Shown: piece after piece, positions 9,103 to 19,525 of the stretch
Position numbering within the stretch: position 1 is the stretch's first letter
Layout of the letters: each line of letters opens with the position of its first letter
NCBI GenBank assembly: GCA_046331095.1
Contig: JAXLRM010000008.1
Coordinates: forward strand, 82,814 to 146,813
Direction: 5' to 3'
Origin: JAIBAC01 sp046331095
GTDB lineage: Bacteria > Actinomycetota > Acidimicrobiia > UBA2766
Length of the DNA: 64,000 nt
Position numbers and translations under genes: made by a program
The notes under the pieces: model-generated
The model's database searches: none
The model's input: the letters and a program-made list of their open reading frames with translations, nothing else
Told to the model about the DNA's origin: nothing

Positions 9103-10102
9103 GCGCCATCTGCTCGTGGAGGCGGGCACTGTCGACCACGGCAGCGAGTGTGTTCTCGATGAGCCGCAGCGCACCGAGGTCCTGATCGCCGAAAGCGCCC
9201 GGAACGAACGACGCGAGCCCGAGCATCGCGAACGGACGTCCAGCCGACCACAACGGCATGGACACGAACGTCTGCAATGGTGGGCTTGCGTCCTCGACGA
9301 CCATCCCGGCGGATTCGAACGTGACCAGACGTGCTTCGGGCACCGGGGCCGGGCGCATCTCGCTGGGCATCTCGGCAGCCATCTGCGACACGACATCGAG
9401 GAGGCGATCCCGGCTCACCGGTCCGACCGGCCGCAGCGCGAACAGGCCCTCCTCGGCGAGGGCCACGCAACCGACGTCGTAGTGGAGGACGTTGCCCACG
9501 ATCGAGAGAACCGCGTCCACCGTGTCACCCAGGTCGGTCATGCGGGCACCGACCTCCCCGATCTGCTTCACGAGCGTGGACTCGAACAGCTTGCGATCAA
9601 GGGTCTCGCAGACCCGCGAGAGGACGTCGGACTCGCTCAGCGACACGGGTCCCACGTCGGGGCTCAGGTAGTCCGGCTCGCGTCCGGCGACGAGGCGCGT
9701 GACGATCTCGAGTAGCTCGTCGGGGCCGAAGTCCTTGGTCACGAACGCCTCTGCGCCCGATTCGAGCGCCCAGAACCGATCGGCACTGGCATCACGCCCC
9801 GTGAGCATGAGAACCGGGACGTTCGCCGCGGTCCAGTCGTCCTTGAGGAGCCGGCACACGAGGTAACCCGAGAGCTTGGGCATGGAGATGTCGGTGATGA
9901 GCAGATCCGGCCGCGACGAGTAGAAGGTCTGGACGCAGTTGACGCCGTCGGTGGCGGTCATGACGCGGAAGCCGCCCGACTCCAGCACACCCCCGACGAC
10001 GTGCAGGAGCGTCGGCGAATCGTCCGCGACCAGGACCAGCGGTCCACTGCGGCCCTGCGCACCCCAGTTCTGCTCTTCCGGGTTCTGCACGTCTCCTGGC
10101 AC
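9077..10102 (-). CDS. Response regulator with GAF output domain
   Basis: The 341-residue protein has an N-terminal CheY-like receiver with acidic pair Asp27/Asp28, phospho-acceptor Asp71 (ITDISMP) and Lys123 (VTKDF). A linker helix and a GAF-like domain (about 165-330) follow. It has no DNA-binding or enzymatic output, so the protein probably relays or tunes the signal from CheA to a partner through the GAF domain. The sequence does not say which. It lies 113 bp downstream of cheA and overlaps cheR. The start is uncertain between GTG 10102 and GTG 10090. Confidence 0.85.
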   Translation of the reverse strand: MPGDVQNPEEQNWGAQGRSGPLVLVADDSPTLLHVVGGVLESGGFRVMTATDGVNCVQTFYSSRPDLLITDISMPKLSGYLVCRLLKDDWTAANVPVLMLTGRDASADRFWALESGAEAFVTKDFGPDELLEIVTRLVAGREPDYLSPDVGPVSLSESDVLSRVCETLDRKLFESTLVKQIGEVGARMTDLGDTVDAVLSIVGNVLHYDVGCVALAEEGLFALRPVGPVSRDRLLDVVSQMAAEMPSEMRPAPVPEARLVTFESAGMVVEDASPPLQTFVSMPLWSAGRPFAMLGLASFVPGAFGDQDLGALRLIENTLAAVVDSARLHEQMARDGAVRGV

Positions 10103-10215
10103 CTCTCTCAGTTGGTCGGCTCAGACCTCGCTCCGGTTGAGCCCCGAATGGGCGAACCCGGCGACCCCCACCCGGCACACGCCCCGAGGTGGCGCAGCGA
10201 ACGTTCGGTGGGACA

Positions 10216-12474
10216 TCAAGCGGGGACCATCGATCTCAGCAGCTCCACGAGCTCCACCTGGTCGAAGTCGGCCTTGGTCACGTAGGCGTCGGCACCGGCG
10301 TCCAGACCGCGTCGCCTGTCCTCCTCGCTCGCGAGGCTGGTGAGCATCACGAACGGCACTGCCTGGCCCCTCCCGCGTAGCGAGCTGCAGAGCTCCACAC
10401 CGTCCATCCTTGGCATCTGCACATCCGAGACCACGGCATCGAAGCCGGCTTCTGCCTCGTAGGTCGCGATCGCCTCGGCACCGTCGGCAGCGGTGGTCAC
10501 GTCGAAACCGGCTGCCTCGAGTATCGATCGGACCATCTCCCGGATAGGTGCGGCGTCGTCGACGACGAGCACACGTGGCCGTTCGTGGTGCCGCTCGGGC
10601 AACGAGGGGCGCGAGGTGGCACCGAGTCGACCCGCAGCGAGCAACGAGGAGGGGTCGAGCACCAGGATCACGTCGCCGTTGCCGAGGATGGACGCACCCC
10701 CGACGTGACGCACACCGCGTACGAAGGTGCCGAGGTTCTTCACGACGATCTCACGCTGGCCCACGAGGTCCTCGACCCGCATGGCGAGGCTGCGGCCCGC
10801 GCTCGAAAGCACGATCACAGGACCGGAGCCGTCGTCGGGCGCGCCGCTGATCAGGTCGCAGAGGTCCACGAGCGGCAGCACCTCGCCCCTGAGGTCCACG
10901 ACACGCTGTCCTGCGACGGTGCGCACGTCGTCCTCGTGCACTTGCACCACCTCGGTGACCGCGGAGACCGGCAGCGCATAGGTCCGACCGCCGCTCACGA
11001 CGGTGACACCGACCACGATCGACAGTGTCGTGGGAACAGTCAGCACGAAAGTGGTGCCACGACCGGGTTCGGTGTGGACCTCGATGCCGCCCTTGAGGGC
11101 GTCGACCGCGTCGCGCACGATGTCGAGGCCGACTCCGCGGCCCGACGTCGTCGTGGACCTCGGCGCGGTCGAGAACCCAGGACGGAAGAGCAGGCTCCCG
11201 AGGTCGGCGGCCGAGATCTCCTCCTCGGCGCTCAACCAGCCTGCGGTGACGCCCCGACGACGTACCGCGTCCACGTCGACGCCGCGACCGTCGTCGGCGA
11301 CCTCGATCACGACCTGCCCCCCACGCTGACGCGCGGTGATGGTCACGGACCCTGCGGGCGGCTTCCCGGCCGCCTCACGTTCGGCCGGCCCTTCGACACC
11401 GTGATCCAGTGCGTTGATCACGAGCGCGCGCAAGGGCTCGGCGATTCGCTCGAGTACCTGTTTGTCGAGCTCCACGTCGCCGTCGTCGACGACGAGATCG
11501 ACCTGCTTGGACAGCTCCCGGCAGAGGTCGCGGGCGAGTCGGGGAAGTGGTGCCATCACCGACGCCGCCGGAAACGTGGCGAGGGCCATAGCCCGCTCCT
11601 GCAGCGCCTCGACCTGCTTGCGGCTCGCGTCAGCGATGTCGTCGATGTCGAACGAGAGGACCGCGAGCTCGTCGCGCACGTGCCCCAGGAGTTCGACCGC
11701 CTGGGCCGCGCGGACGGGATCGGCGCCGTGGTCGAGGCGTCGCATACGCGAGTCGACGCGACGGAAGAGATCGCCGAGACGGTCCGCGTGCTCCTTGACC
11801 GTCACTTGCCCGATCGTCGACTCGCCGACGGCGTCGATGAGGTCGTACACCTTCGATGTCTCGAGGCGGACGGTCGCCGACCGGACCGGCCGGACCGGCT
11901 GGACCGGATCCGTCGACGGGTCCGGTGCCGGCACCGGCGCCTGGTGCGGCGCTGCAAGGGGGACCTCGGCGACCGGATCGCGCGTGCCCGGCACGGTCGC
12001 CGCACGTTCCGCGGTGGTCTCCGCCGCGTCTGCGCCCGCCTCGGTCGCAGCCCTCGCCGGAGCGGCCGCCGCGGCCACCTCCCCGAAAGCCTTGCCTGCA
12101 CGATCCAGATGCGCGCAGATCGCGGTCGACGCCGCGGTGTGGTCGACGCTGCCGTCCTCCACGAGCCGGGCAAGGACGTCGCAGGCGTCGAGAAGGACGT
12201 CGCAGACTCCCGCAGTGAGAGAGAGGGCACCGTCGCGGAGAGCGACGAGCACCTCCTCCATCGCGTGCGCCACATCACAGACGGCGGTGAAGCCGAGCAG
12301 CTTGGCCGATCCCTTGATCGAGTGTGCGTCGCGGGAGATGCGCTCGAGTACCGGCGTCGAGATACCGTCGGTCTCGATCGCGAGGAGCCCCTCGCCCAAC
12401 GACCCGAGCCGATCGGAGACCTCGCCGCGGAACACCTCGAACAACTCCGGCCTGTCGCCCCACCGTTGGGTCAC
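10216..12474 (-). CDS. cheA: Hybrid chemotaxis histidine kinase CheA with C-terminal receiver
   Basis: This 752-residue kinase reads the receptor/CheW array. Domains in order are: an Hpt domain with phospho-histidine His51 (RDAHSIKGSAKLLG); a Pro/Ala-rich linker (about 140-200); a dimerisation/regulatory segment (SKVYDLIDAVGES); a catalytic HATPase (NALDHGVEG, VADDGRGVD, GRGVGLDIV); a CheW-like domain (IVVGVTVVSGGRTYALPVSAV); and a C-terminal receiver (RVLVVDDAA, VVSDVQMPRMDG, VTKADF). The fused receiver is typical of alternative-function or type-IV-pilus chemosensory systems rather than flagellar CheA. The GTG start overlaps the cheW stop by four bases (GTGA). Confidence 0.95.
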   Translation of the reverse strand: MTQRWGDRPELFEVFRGEVSDRLGSLGEGLLAIETDGISTPVLERISRDAHSIKGSAKLLGFTAVCDVAHAMEEVLVALRDGALSLTAGVCDVLLDACDVLARLVEDGSVDHTAASTAICAHLDRAGKAFGEVAAAAAPARAATEAGADAAETTAERAATVPGTRDPVAEVPLAAPHQAPVPAPDPSTDPVQPVRPVRSATVRLETSKVYDLIDAVGESTIGQVTVKEHADRLGDLFRRVDSRMRRLDHGADPVRAAQAVELLGHVRDELAVLSFDIDDIADASRKQVEALQERAMALATFPAASVMAPLPRLARDLCRELSKQVDLVVDDGDVELDKQVLERIAEPLRALVINALDHGVEGPAEREAAGKPPAGSVTITARQRGGQVVIEVADDGRGVDVDAVRRRGVTAGWLSAEEEISAADLGSLLFRPGFSTAPRSTTTSGRGVGLDIVRDAVDALKGGIEVHTEPGRGTTFVLTVPTTLSIVVGVTVVSGGRTYALPVSAVTEVVQVHEDDVRTVAGQRVVDLRGEVLPLVDLCDLISGAPDDGSGPVIVLSSAGRSLAMRVEDLVGQREIVVKNLGTFVRGVRHVGGASILGNGDVILVLDPSSLLAAGRLGATSRPSLPERHHERPRVLVVDDAAPIREMVRSILEAAGFDVTTAADGAEAIATYEAEAGFDAVVSDVQMPRMDGVELCSSLRGRGQAVPFVMLTSLASEEDRRRGLDAGADAYVTKADFDQVELVELLRSMVPA

Positions 12475-12920
12475 TTCGCCATCCCGAGCCGCTCCTGCAG
12501 ACCGCTGAGGAACTCCGGTGAGAGCATCACGACCAGGCCCGCTTCGAGTGCGGCGATTCCCTCGCACCAACGACGCAACAGCTCGGGCAGCGTGTCGGGA
12601 GGAGTCATGAGGTCGGCTTCGTCGACGGTCACGACACCATCGACGGCGTCGACGCAGAACCCGGCGTCGCAATCGACGTCGCGCATCACCACCAGGCGGC
12701 ACTTGCGTCCCTTCGGTTCCGAGACCTCGGTCCTTGCTCCGAGGCCGACCGCGATGTCGATGACTGCGAGGATCACCCCCCGCAAGTTGGTCACGCCACG
12801 CAGCCACACAGGTGACTCGGGCAGCGGCGTAACGCGTGGTGGACGCCTGATCTCACGGACTGCGTCGAGCGCTATGGCGAAGCGCTCGGGGCCGATGCTG
12901 AACACGAGGTACTCCTGCAA
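12471..12920 (-). CDS. cheW: CheW-like adaptor protein
   Basis: This 149-residue SH3-like adaptor couples the chemoreceptor to CheA. The conserved CheW sequence is visible: FSIGPERFAIALDAVREIRR, then LRGVTNLRGVILAVIDI (the usual GxxNLRGxxxPVID region) and GFCVDAVDGVVTVDEADL. The start is placed at TTG 12920, directly after the MCP stop (12925-12927). A GTG at 12905 has AGGAG 6 nt before it and would remove five residues, so the start is uncertain. It is translationally coupled to cheA. Confidence 0.9.
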   Translation of the reverse strand: MQEYLVFSIGPERFAIALDAVREIRRPPRVTPLPESPVWLRGVTNLRGVILAVIDIAVGLGARTEVSEPKGRKCRLVVMRDVDCDAGFCVDAVDGVVTVDEADLMTPPDTLPELLRRWCEGIAALEAGLVVMLSPEFLSGLQERLGMAK

Positions 12921-12924
12921 GGCT

Positions 12925-14487
12925 CTACCCCACCCGGAAGCGTCCGAGTGTGCGGCGCAGTTCCACTGCGAAGCGTCGTACACCGGCAGCCGACTCGGTC
13001 GTCGCGCGGCCGGATTCGGCGTGTCGGCGCGTGACGCGCGCAACCTGGGCCACCGCTTCGACGACCTGCTCGGACGCAAGCCGCTGCTGTTCGGTCGCGA
13101 CCTGGATCTCCCGCGAAGCCTTCTGGGTCTCCGCCGCGAACTGATTGATCTCGTCGAGGGCGTTCCCGGCCTCCACGGCAAGCGAGACATCGGCGTCGAC
13201 TTCGTTGGCGCCCTCTTCGGTGGCGATGATCGATGCGTTGGTCTCCTCGCGGATGTCTCCGATCAGGGCCTGCACATCACGAGTCGCGCCAGCAGAGCGT
13301 TCGGCGAGCTTGCGGACCTCTTCGGCGACGACGGCGAAGCCACGCCCGTCCTCGCCTGCCCGCGCGGCCTCGATGGCGGCGTTGAGCGCGAGGAGGTTCG
13401 TCTGGTCGGAGAGCTCCCGGCTGAGCTCGAGGATCGTTCCGATCTCCTGGCTGAGCTCGCCGAGGCGCAGGGTTCGGTCGGCGATGGCGCGGACCCTGTC
13501 GGAGATGCGCTGGATGCCTGCTTGGAGCTCGTCGACGGCATGGCTGCCCCGCAGTGTCGCGGCGGTGGTCTGGTCGGCAAGCTGCGCGACCGACTCCGCC
13601 GTCCCCGCGATGGACGCCGCAGTCGCAGCGAGCTCCTCGATGGTGGCGGTCACCTCACCGATCGCCGTCGACTGCTGGGTGGACGAGCTCGCCTCCTCCT
13701 CGGCCAGTGATGCGAGGCGTTCACCCGCCTCGGCGAGGCGCTCGCCGCCCGCCTGCACCTGCCCCACGAGCTCGCGCAGGCTCCCCACCATCAAGTCGAA
13801 GCCCCCACCGAGCTCGGTGCCGACCGGGTCGGAGAGCGTCGTCGCCGCGGTCTCGTACACGACCTCGCGGCGAAGGTCGCCGGCACCGACCGCCGTGAAC
13901 GCGGCACCGACGGCGGCAGCTCGCTCCTCGGCGGCGATGACGGCATCGCGTGCGACGGCCGCGGCGGCCTCGGATTCGGCTGCCAGACACGCGACGACGG
14001 CGCAAACCGAGAGTACGGCGGCCGCCGCGGCGAGCGCAGGGACGAGAACGGCGGTGAAGCCATCCGGGCTCGCGCCCGCCGCTCCCACGAGGGTGCCTGC
14101 CACGACCACGGCCGTAGCCCCCGAGATCGTCGCCCTCGCCCTCGCGGCGACCACCCCGACGGGTACGAGGGCCATCACCCAGGCGCTCGATGCGGGTCCG
14201 CCGACGGCCCAAACCGCGGTCGCGGTCCCCAACGCCGCGACACACGCGACGACCGACAGCATCACCGTCTCCGCGTCACGGACAGCGAGGGGAGGCACCC
14301 AGGGTGACACGGCGATCACCAGCCCTGCCGCTCCGGCGAGCACGCAACCGGTCAGCAGCGCCGTCACGTGGGTGGCACCGGCACCGGAGAGGAGCGCGGC
14401 GACGGCCACGACCGCGACCGTGCCCACCTGGACGGCGCCCCACACGACCGACGACCTTCGTCTCTGCGCCTCGGCCTCGTGATCCAC
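12925..14487 (-). CDS. Methyl-accepting chemotaxis protein with membrane-embedded sensor region
   Basis: The 520-residue chemoreceptor has an N-terminal half (about 10-190) made of roughly six Ala/Val-rich membrane segments (VGTVAVVAVAALL, GLVIAVSPWVPPL and others). No sizeable extracytoplasmic ligand domain is visible. A HAMP-like connector and a long cytoplasmic coiled coil follow, with the highly conserved hairpin tip DQTNLLALNAAIEAARAGE and FAVVAEEVRKLAERS. Sensing is probably within or near the membrane. GTG 14487 is chosen because GAGGAG stands 5 nt upstream; GTG 14493 is an alternative. It is the first gene of the MCP-cheW-cheA-receiver/GAF-cheR operon. The dyad repeat pair lies 87 bp upstream. 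Confidence 0.9.
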   Translation of the reverse strand: MDHEAEAQRRRSSVVWGAVQVGTVAVVAVAALLSGAGATHVTALLTGCVLAGAAGLVIAVSPWVPPLAVRDAETVMLSVVACVAALGTATAVWAVGGPASSAWVMALVPVGVVAARARATISGATAVVVAGTLVGAAGASPDGFTAVLVPALAAAAAVLSVCAVVACLAAESEAAAAVARDAVIAAEERAAAVGAAFTAVGAGDLRREVVYETAATTLSDPVGTELGGGFDLMVGSLRELVGQVQAGGERLAEAGERLASLAEEEASSSTQQSTAIGEVTATIEELAATAASIAGTAESVAQLADQTTAATLRGSHAVDELQAGIQRISDRVRAIADRTLRLGELSQEIGTILELSRELSDQTNLLALNAAIEAARAGEDGRGFAVVAEEVRKLAERSAGATRDVQALIGDIREETNASIIATEEGANEVDADVSLAVEAGNALDEINQFAAETQKASREIQVATEQQRLASEQVVEAVAQVARVTRRHAESGRATTESAAGVRRFAVELRRTLGRFRVG

Positions 14488-14573
14488 GTTCACTCCTCGG
14501 GCTCCCAGTACACCTCGACCTTCATCGGCACCCTCCGACGCCGATTTGAGCGCTGACCAGACAACCGCACAAC

Positions 14574-14686
14574 CGACGTGGGGACGTGAAACGGGCTGTG
14601 AACCCACCTCACGTCCCCACGTCGAACCGGACAACCCACGTGGGGACGTGAAACGGGCTGTGAACCCACCTCACGTCCCCACGTCG
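14574..14686. repeat. 51-bp dyad repeat, locus C (two units, 62-bp period)
   Basis: Units lie at 14574-14624 and 14636-14686, separated by an 11-bp spacer. Each has 13-bp inverted arms, CGACGTGGGGACG and CGTCCCCACGTCG (one arm mismatch in unit 2), around a 25-bp centre (TGAAACGGGCTGTG... CCTCA) with its own short inverted pair. Both units share changes that no other locus has, such as the GTGAAAC start and CCCACCTC. The pair sits between the divergent MCP and phosphatase genes. Confidence 0.92.
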
Positions 14687-14714
14687 AGAGCGGGCTTGGC
14701 TACGGTCTGCTCCG

Positions 14715-15368
14715 ATGCACCTGATCGCTGTCCGCCACGGGGAGTCGACCTGGAACGCGGTAGGCCGGTGGCAGGGCCAAGCCGACCCGGGGCTGTCGGC
14801 GCTCGGCCGGCTCCAAGCGTCTGCCCTCGGCGCCCGACTCGCCGTGACGACAGTCGACGCGGTGGTGTCGAGCGATCTCACCAGAGCGGCCGAGACCGCT
14901 CGTGCGGTTGCCGAGCCGCACGGACTCGACGTGGTCCTGCGGCCCGACCTACGCGAGCGTGACGTGGGTGAGTGGACCGGGCTCACAAGGTCCGAGATCG
15001 TCGAGCGCCACCCGGATCAGTGGGCCGCGTACTGCCGCCATCTCGACCCCCCCCTGGGTGGCGGCGAGACCACTCGCGACCTGCACGCGAGGATCGGTGC
15101 CGCGCTCGACGCGATTCTCGACGAGGACCCCGGTGCCGGGAGTGACGCGGTCGTGGTCGTCGTCGGACACGGCGGCACCGTACGGGCGATCGCCTACTCC
15201 GCCCTCGGCCTCAGGCCCGAACCCGGACGGCCGATGGCCCTGTTGGCGCCGGGCAACACCGCCATCGCCGAGATCGGTTACGACAGCCGCGGCTTGCGTC
15301 TGCGCAGCTACAACGACACGGCGCACCTCTACGGCGTCGGCATGGAGGAAACGGCGCTGGACGCCTGA
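14715..15368 (+). CDS. Histidine phosphatase (phosphoglycerate-mutase-like) family protein
   Basis: The 217-residue enzyme has the branch-1 histidine phosphatase signature RHGES with phospho-acceptor His8. The arginine strand (LRERDVGEWTG) and the second catalytic histidine (VVVGHGGTVRA) are also present. In this family the N-terminal histidine is transiently phosphorylated. Substrates range from phosphoglycerate to cobalamin precursors and trehalose- or glucosyl-phosphates, and the sequence does not decide between them. It starts 28 bp after the dyad repeat pair, so that repeat lies in its promoter or leader. Confidence 0.88.
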   Translation: MHLIAVRHGESTWNAVGRWQGQADPGLSALGRLQASALGARLAVTTVDAVVSSDLTRAAETARAVAEPHGLDVVLRPDLRERDVGEWTGLTRSEIVERHPDQWAAYCRHLDPPLGGGETTRDLHARIGAALDAILDEDPGAGSDAVVVVVGHGGTVRAIAYSALGLRPEPGRPMALLAPGNTAIAEIGYDSRGLRLRSYNDTAHLYGVGMEETALDA

Positions 15369-15432
15369 TCGTCGTGAGCCCTGCCCTTGGGCAGCAGTCA
15401 CCGTGAGATGCAAGGGAACCGTCCCGGGAGGG

Positions 15433-15461
15433 TTGCCGATCACGGTGGACTGCGCTATGTT
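15433..15461 (+). promoter_or_regulatory. Candidate sigma-70-type promoter of the 76-aa gene
   Basis: TTGCCG (15433-15438) and TATGTT (15456-15461) are separated by exactly 17 nt, about 65 bp before the ATG at 15526. An imperfect hairpin, CGGTC...GACCG (15485-15500), lies in the putative leader. Confidence 0.45.
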
Positions 15462-15525
15462 CCGATCCCGACAAAAGGGATATTCGGTCAGGTTGGACCG
15501 ATCGTAGGCCGGACTGGGATGGGAC

Positions 15526-15756
15526 ATGAGCTTCTACCCCGTCCCCTGCGCCAACGGGACCGCAGACATCGTGGTCGGCAAGTTCGGGACCACGGCCTCG
15601 GGCATCCTGAAGGTCGGCACCCTGACGTTCACCGCTGCGAACGCCGGCAAGGCCAACGTGAAGTTCTCGTCGCAATCTGCAGCCGTCAACCCGGGCACCA
15701 GCACCGACATCATCGGGTCCACAGCCGGGGGTGTCTATACGGTCGTCCTTGCCTGA
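15526..15756 (+). CDS. Small conserved-looking protein of unknown function (76 aa)
   Basis: This 76-residue protein begins MSFYPVPCANGTADIVV. It has strong high-GC third-position codon use, a purine-rich site (GGGATGGGAC) before ATG 15526 and its own promoter-like sequence, so it is probably a real gene. It is rich in Gly, Thr, Val and Ala with alternating polar and hydrophobic residues, which suggests a small all-beta protein. There is one cysteine and no signal peptide or membrane segment. I do not recognise a family. It lies alone between the phosphatase and the convergent guaA. Confidence 0.65.
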   Translation: MSFYPVPCANGTADIVVGKFGTTASGILKVGTLTFTAANAGKANVKFSSQSAAVNPGTSTDIIGSTAGGVYTVVLA

Positions 15757-15802
15757 TCTTCGGGCGAAGGGCGGGCGGTAGCCGTTGCGGGTGCCTGGAC
15801 GA

Positions 15803-17356
<1,554 letters not shown>

Positions 17357-17363
17357 GGCCGCG

Positions 17364-18521
17364 TCAACCCATCCCGACGCCCTGGGCGCGCTGGAGCGAC
17401 TTGCCTTCGGTCTGCAGCGACGGTGCGATCATGACCTCGGCCTTCTGGAACTCCTTGACGTTCTGATAGCCGCACGTGGCCATCGACGTGCGCAGGCCCC
17501 CGAAGAGGTTGAGGCGGCCGTCGTTCTCGTGCGCCGGTCCGACGAGGATCTCCTGGAGAGTGCCTTGGGGTCCGACCTGCACGCGGGTGCCACGTGGCAG
17601 GTCGGGATGGAAGGTCGCCATACCCCAGTGGTAGCCGAGCCCGGGTGCCTTGACCGACCCGGCCAGGGGCGATCCGATCATGACGGCGTCGGCTCCGCAC
17701 GCGATCGCCTTGGCGATGTCGCCGCCGCTGCGCATCCCACCGTCGGCGATGACGTGGACGTAACGGCCGGTCTCGTCGAGGTGGCGCATGCGGGCGCCTG
17801 CCGCGTCCGCGAGGGCGGTCGCCTGCGGTACCCCGATACCGAGCACCCCACGGGTCGTGCAGGCCTGTCCGGGACCGACGCCGACCAGGACCCCGACAGC
17901 GCCCGTGCGCATCAGGTGAAGTGCCGTCGAGTACGAGGCGCATCCTCCCACGATGACGGGCAGATCGTAGGTCCTGATGAACTCCTTGAGGTTGAGCGGG
18001 TCGGTGCGCGTGCTCACGTGCTCCGCCGAGACGACAGTGCCCTGGATCACGAGGATGTCGAGACCGGCGGCGAGCACGTCGGCGGCATACCGTTGCGTGC
18101 GCTGTGGCGTGAGCGAAGCGGCAGCGACGACGCCGGCTTCCTTGATCTCGCCGATGCGACGCGCGACGAGCTCGTCTTTCATCGGCTCCTCGTAGATCTC
18201 CTGCATGCGCCGCGTGGCCTTCTCGGCGGGCAGTTCGGCGATCTCGGCGTAGACCGAGTTGGGATCCTCGTAACGGGTCCAGAGGCCCTCGAGGTTGAGG
18301 ACGCCGAGGCCACCGAGGCGGCCGATCTCGATCGCGGCCTCCGGTGACATGGCGCCGTCCATGGCAGCGCCGAGCATGGGGAGACCGAACGTGAAGGCGT
18401 CGATCTGCCACGAGATGTCGACATCCTCGGGATCGCGCGTGCGCCTGCTCGGGACTATCGCGATGTCGTCGAGCCCGTACGCCCGGCGTGCGCTCTTGCC
18501 GATGCCGATCTCGATGTCCAC
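17364..18521 (-). CDS. guaB3: GuaB3 family IMP dehydrogenase-related protein
   Basis: The 385-residue TIM barrel is of the IMPDH/GMP-reductase superfamily. It has the active-site cysteine loop GPGQACTTRG, the phosphate-binding loops IADGGMRSGGDIAKA and GADAVMIGSPLAG, and the flap region HWGMATFHPDLPRG. The CBS (Bateman) module of true GuaB is absent, the standard feature of the actinobacterial GuaB3 group. It acts on purine mononucleotides; the exact reaction in this organism cannot be read from sequence. The start is GTG 18521 with GGAGGAG upstream. It is coupled with guaA, giving a guanine-nucleotide operon. Confidence 0.93.
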   Translation of the reverse strand: MDIEIGIGKSARRAYGLDDIAIVPSRRTRDPEDVDISWQIDAFTFGLPMLGAAMDGAMSPEAAIEIGRLGGLGVLNLEGLWTRYEDPNSVYAEIAELPAEKATRRMQEIYEEPMKDELVARRIGEIKEAGVVAAASLTPQRTQRYAADVLAAGLDILVIQGTVVSAEHVSTRTDPLNLKEFIRTYDLPVIVGGCASYSTALHLMRTGAVGVLVGVGPGQACTTRGVLGIGVPQATALADAAGARMRHLDETGRYVHVIADGGMRSGGDIAKAIACGADAVMIGSPLAGSVKAPGLGYHWGMATFHPDLPRGTRVQVGPQGTLQEILVGPAHENDGRLNLFGGLRTSMATCGYQNVKEFQKAEVMIAPSLQTEGKSLQRAQGVGMG

Positions 18522-18648
18522 TCGGCCACTCCTCCGCTCGCCCGCTTTCGGTTCACTGTACCGAAGACCGCGGCCGTCCCCGAAGGCACCCCCGAGTCCT
18601 CCAGGTCAGCGCGGCAGTCGGCCCCGACGGAGGGTTCCCGGCACAGGC

Positions 18649-19299
18649 TCAGCCGGGAGGCACACCCTGGCCGGCATTCTGCAGCAACGTGGCGAGATCG
18701 CCGTCGACGATCATGACCATCATCTGGGACCTGTTGTCGGTCGCCTGGGTCGGGAACGCCATCAGCGTCTTGCCGTCCTTCTGCATGATGATCCCTCCGT
18801 CGGGCAGGGACGCGCCCGACATGCCGAGGAGAGGCGACTCGGTCCAGCCCTGTGCGAGTAGATCGCTCTTGTACTTGGCGCTCGCGTCGGCGGGGTTGCC
18901 GGAAACCTCCATCACGAGGGCCTTGCCGTTCTGGCCGTCGAAGCCGGGCACCCCCTGCGCCGCGGAGAACACGTTCGTCGCCCCGTCGGGCACGGGCACG
19001 TCGGAGGGCCAGTCCGCGGGAACACCCTGGGTGAATCCCGGGATGTCGGCAACGTCACCGGGCACGTCGCCGGCACTCGCCTGGTCGTCCTGTGAATCGG
19101 TGACCTGGGGGTCGTGACCGTCAGGCGGCACCGGCGCCGTCGGGTCGGTCTCGGTCGGATCCGACGCCTCCTGGCGCGACCTGTCCTTGTCCGCCTTGAG
19201 GCCGAGGTCGCTCGAGCACGCGGCAAGACCGAGCACGGCGGCGACCACGAGCGCGAGTAGCGCGAGCAGGCGGGGTGTTGTCGATCGACTCTGCTTCAA
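18649..19299 (-). CDS. Putative lipoprotein of unknown function
   Basis: The 216-residue protein has a lipoprotein signal: a basic N-terminus (MKQSRST), a hydrophobic core (LLALLALVVAAVLGL) and the lipobox LAAC, so Cys28 would be lipidated and the protein anchored outside the membrane. A low-complexity Asp/Thr/Pro/Gln linker (about 35-80) precedes a globular domain of about 125 residues (VPADWPSDVPVPDGATNVFS to the C-terminus). The domain resembles small secreted domains seen in many actinobacterial lipoproteins, without known function. It is a single gene downstream of an apparently empty 226-bp gap. Confidence 0.8.
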   Translation of the reverse strand: MKQSRSTTPRLLALLALVVAAVLGLAACSSDLGLKADKDRSRQEASDPTETDPTAPVPPDGHDPQVTDSQDDQASAGDVPGDVADIPGFTQGVPADWPSDVPVPDGATNVFSAAQGVPGFDGQNGKALVMEVSGNPADASAKYKSDLLAQGWTESPLLGMSGASLPDGGIIMQKDGKTLMAFPTQATDNRSQMMVMIVDGDLATLLQNAGQGVPPG

Positions 19300-19525
19300 C
19301 GGTATGGGCCTCGCGGTCGAGTACGAAACGCCCGGTACCCGAATCGGGTTCCGGAGGTACTTCTGGGGTGGTTGGGAACCCCAGCCTAGGTATGCCCCAC
19401 GCGGTCAGGACCGTACGGATGCCGGGTGAGAACTCGCTGAGAACCCTCTGGCGCTCGCCACCGACTCGGTGACACCACGGCGGACCGCACGCCCGTCCAC
19501 GTCCCGCGGCCGCCCCGCCACGGCA
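19300..19525. other. Intergenic region without recognised features
   Basis: The 226 bp between the Nudix gene end and the lipoprotein start should hold the lipoprotein promoter. Apart from an inverted pair GGGGT...ACCCC near 19371-19387, I see no clear promoter, RNA or coding signal. Confidence 0.4.

Noticed and set aside
10585..13710. 1041-codon open frame on the plus strand
   Set aside because: It is antisense to cheA, cheW and the MCP, whose motifs and codon bias are clear. Its translation is arginine/histidine-rich without family features, the usual shadow in high-GC DNA.
14574..14686. Dyad repeats as a CRISPR array
   Set aside because: There are only two units per site, the 11-bp spacers are conserved, the units have long inner inverted repeats, and there are no cas genes.
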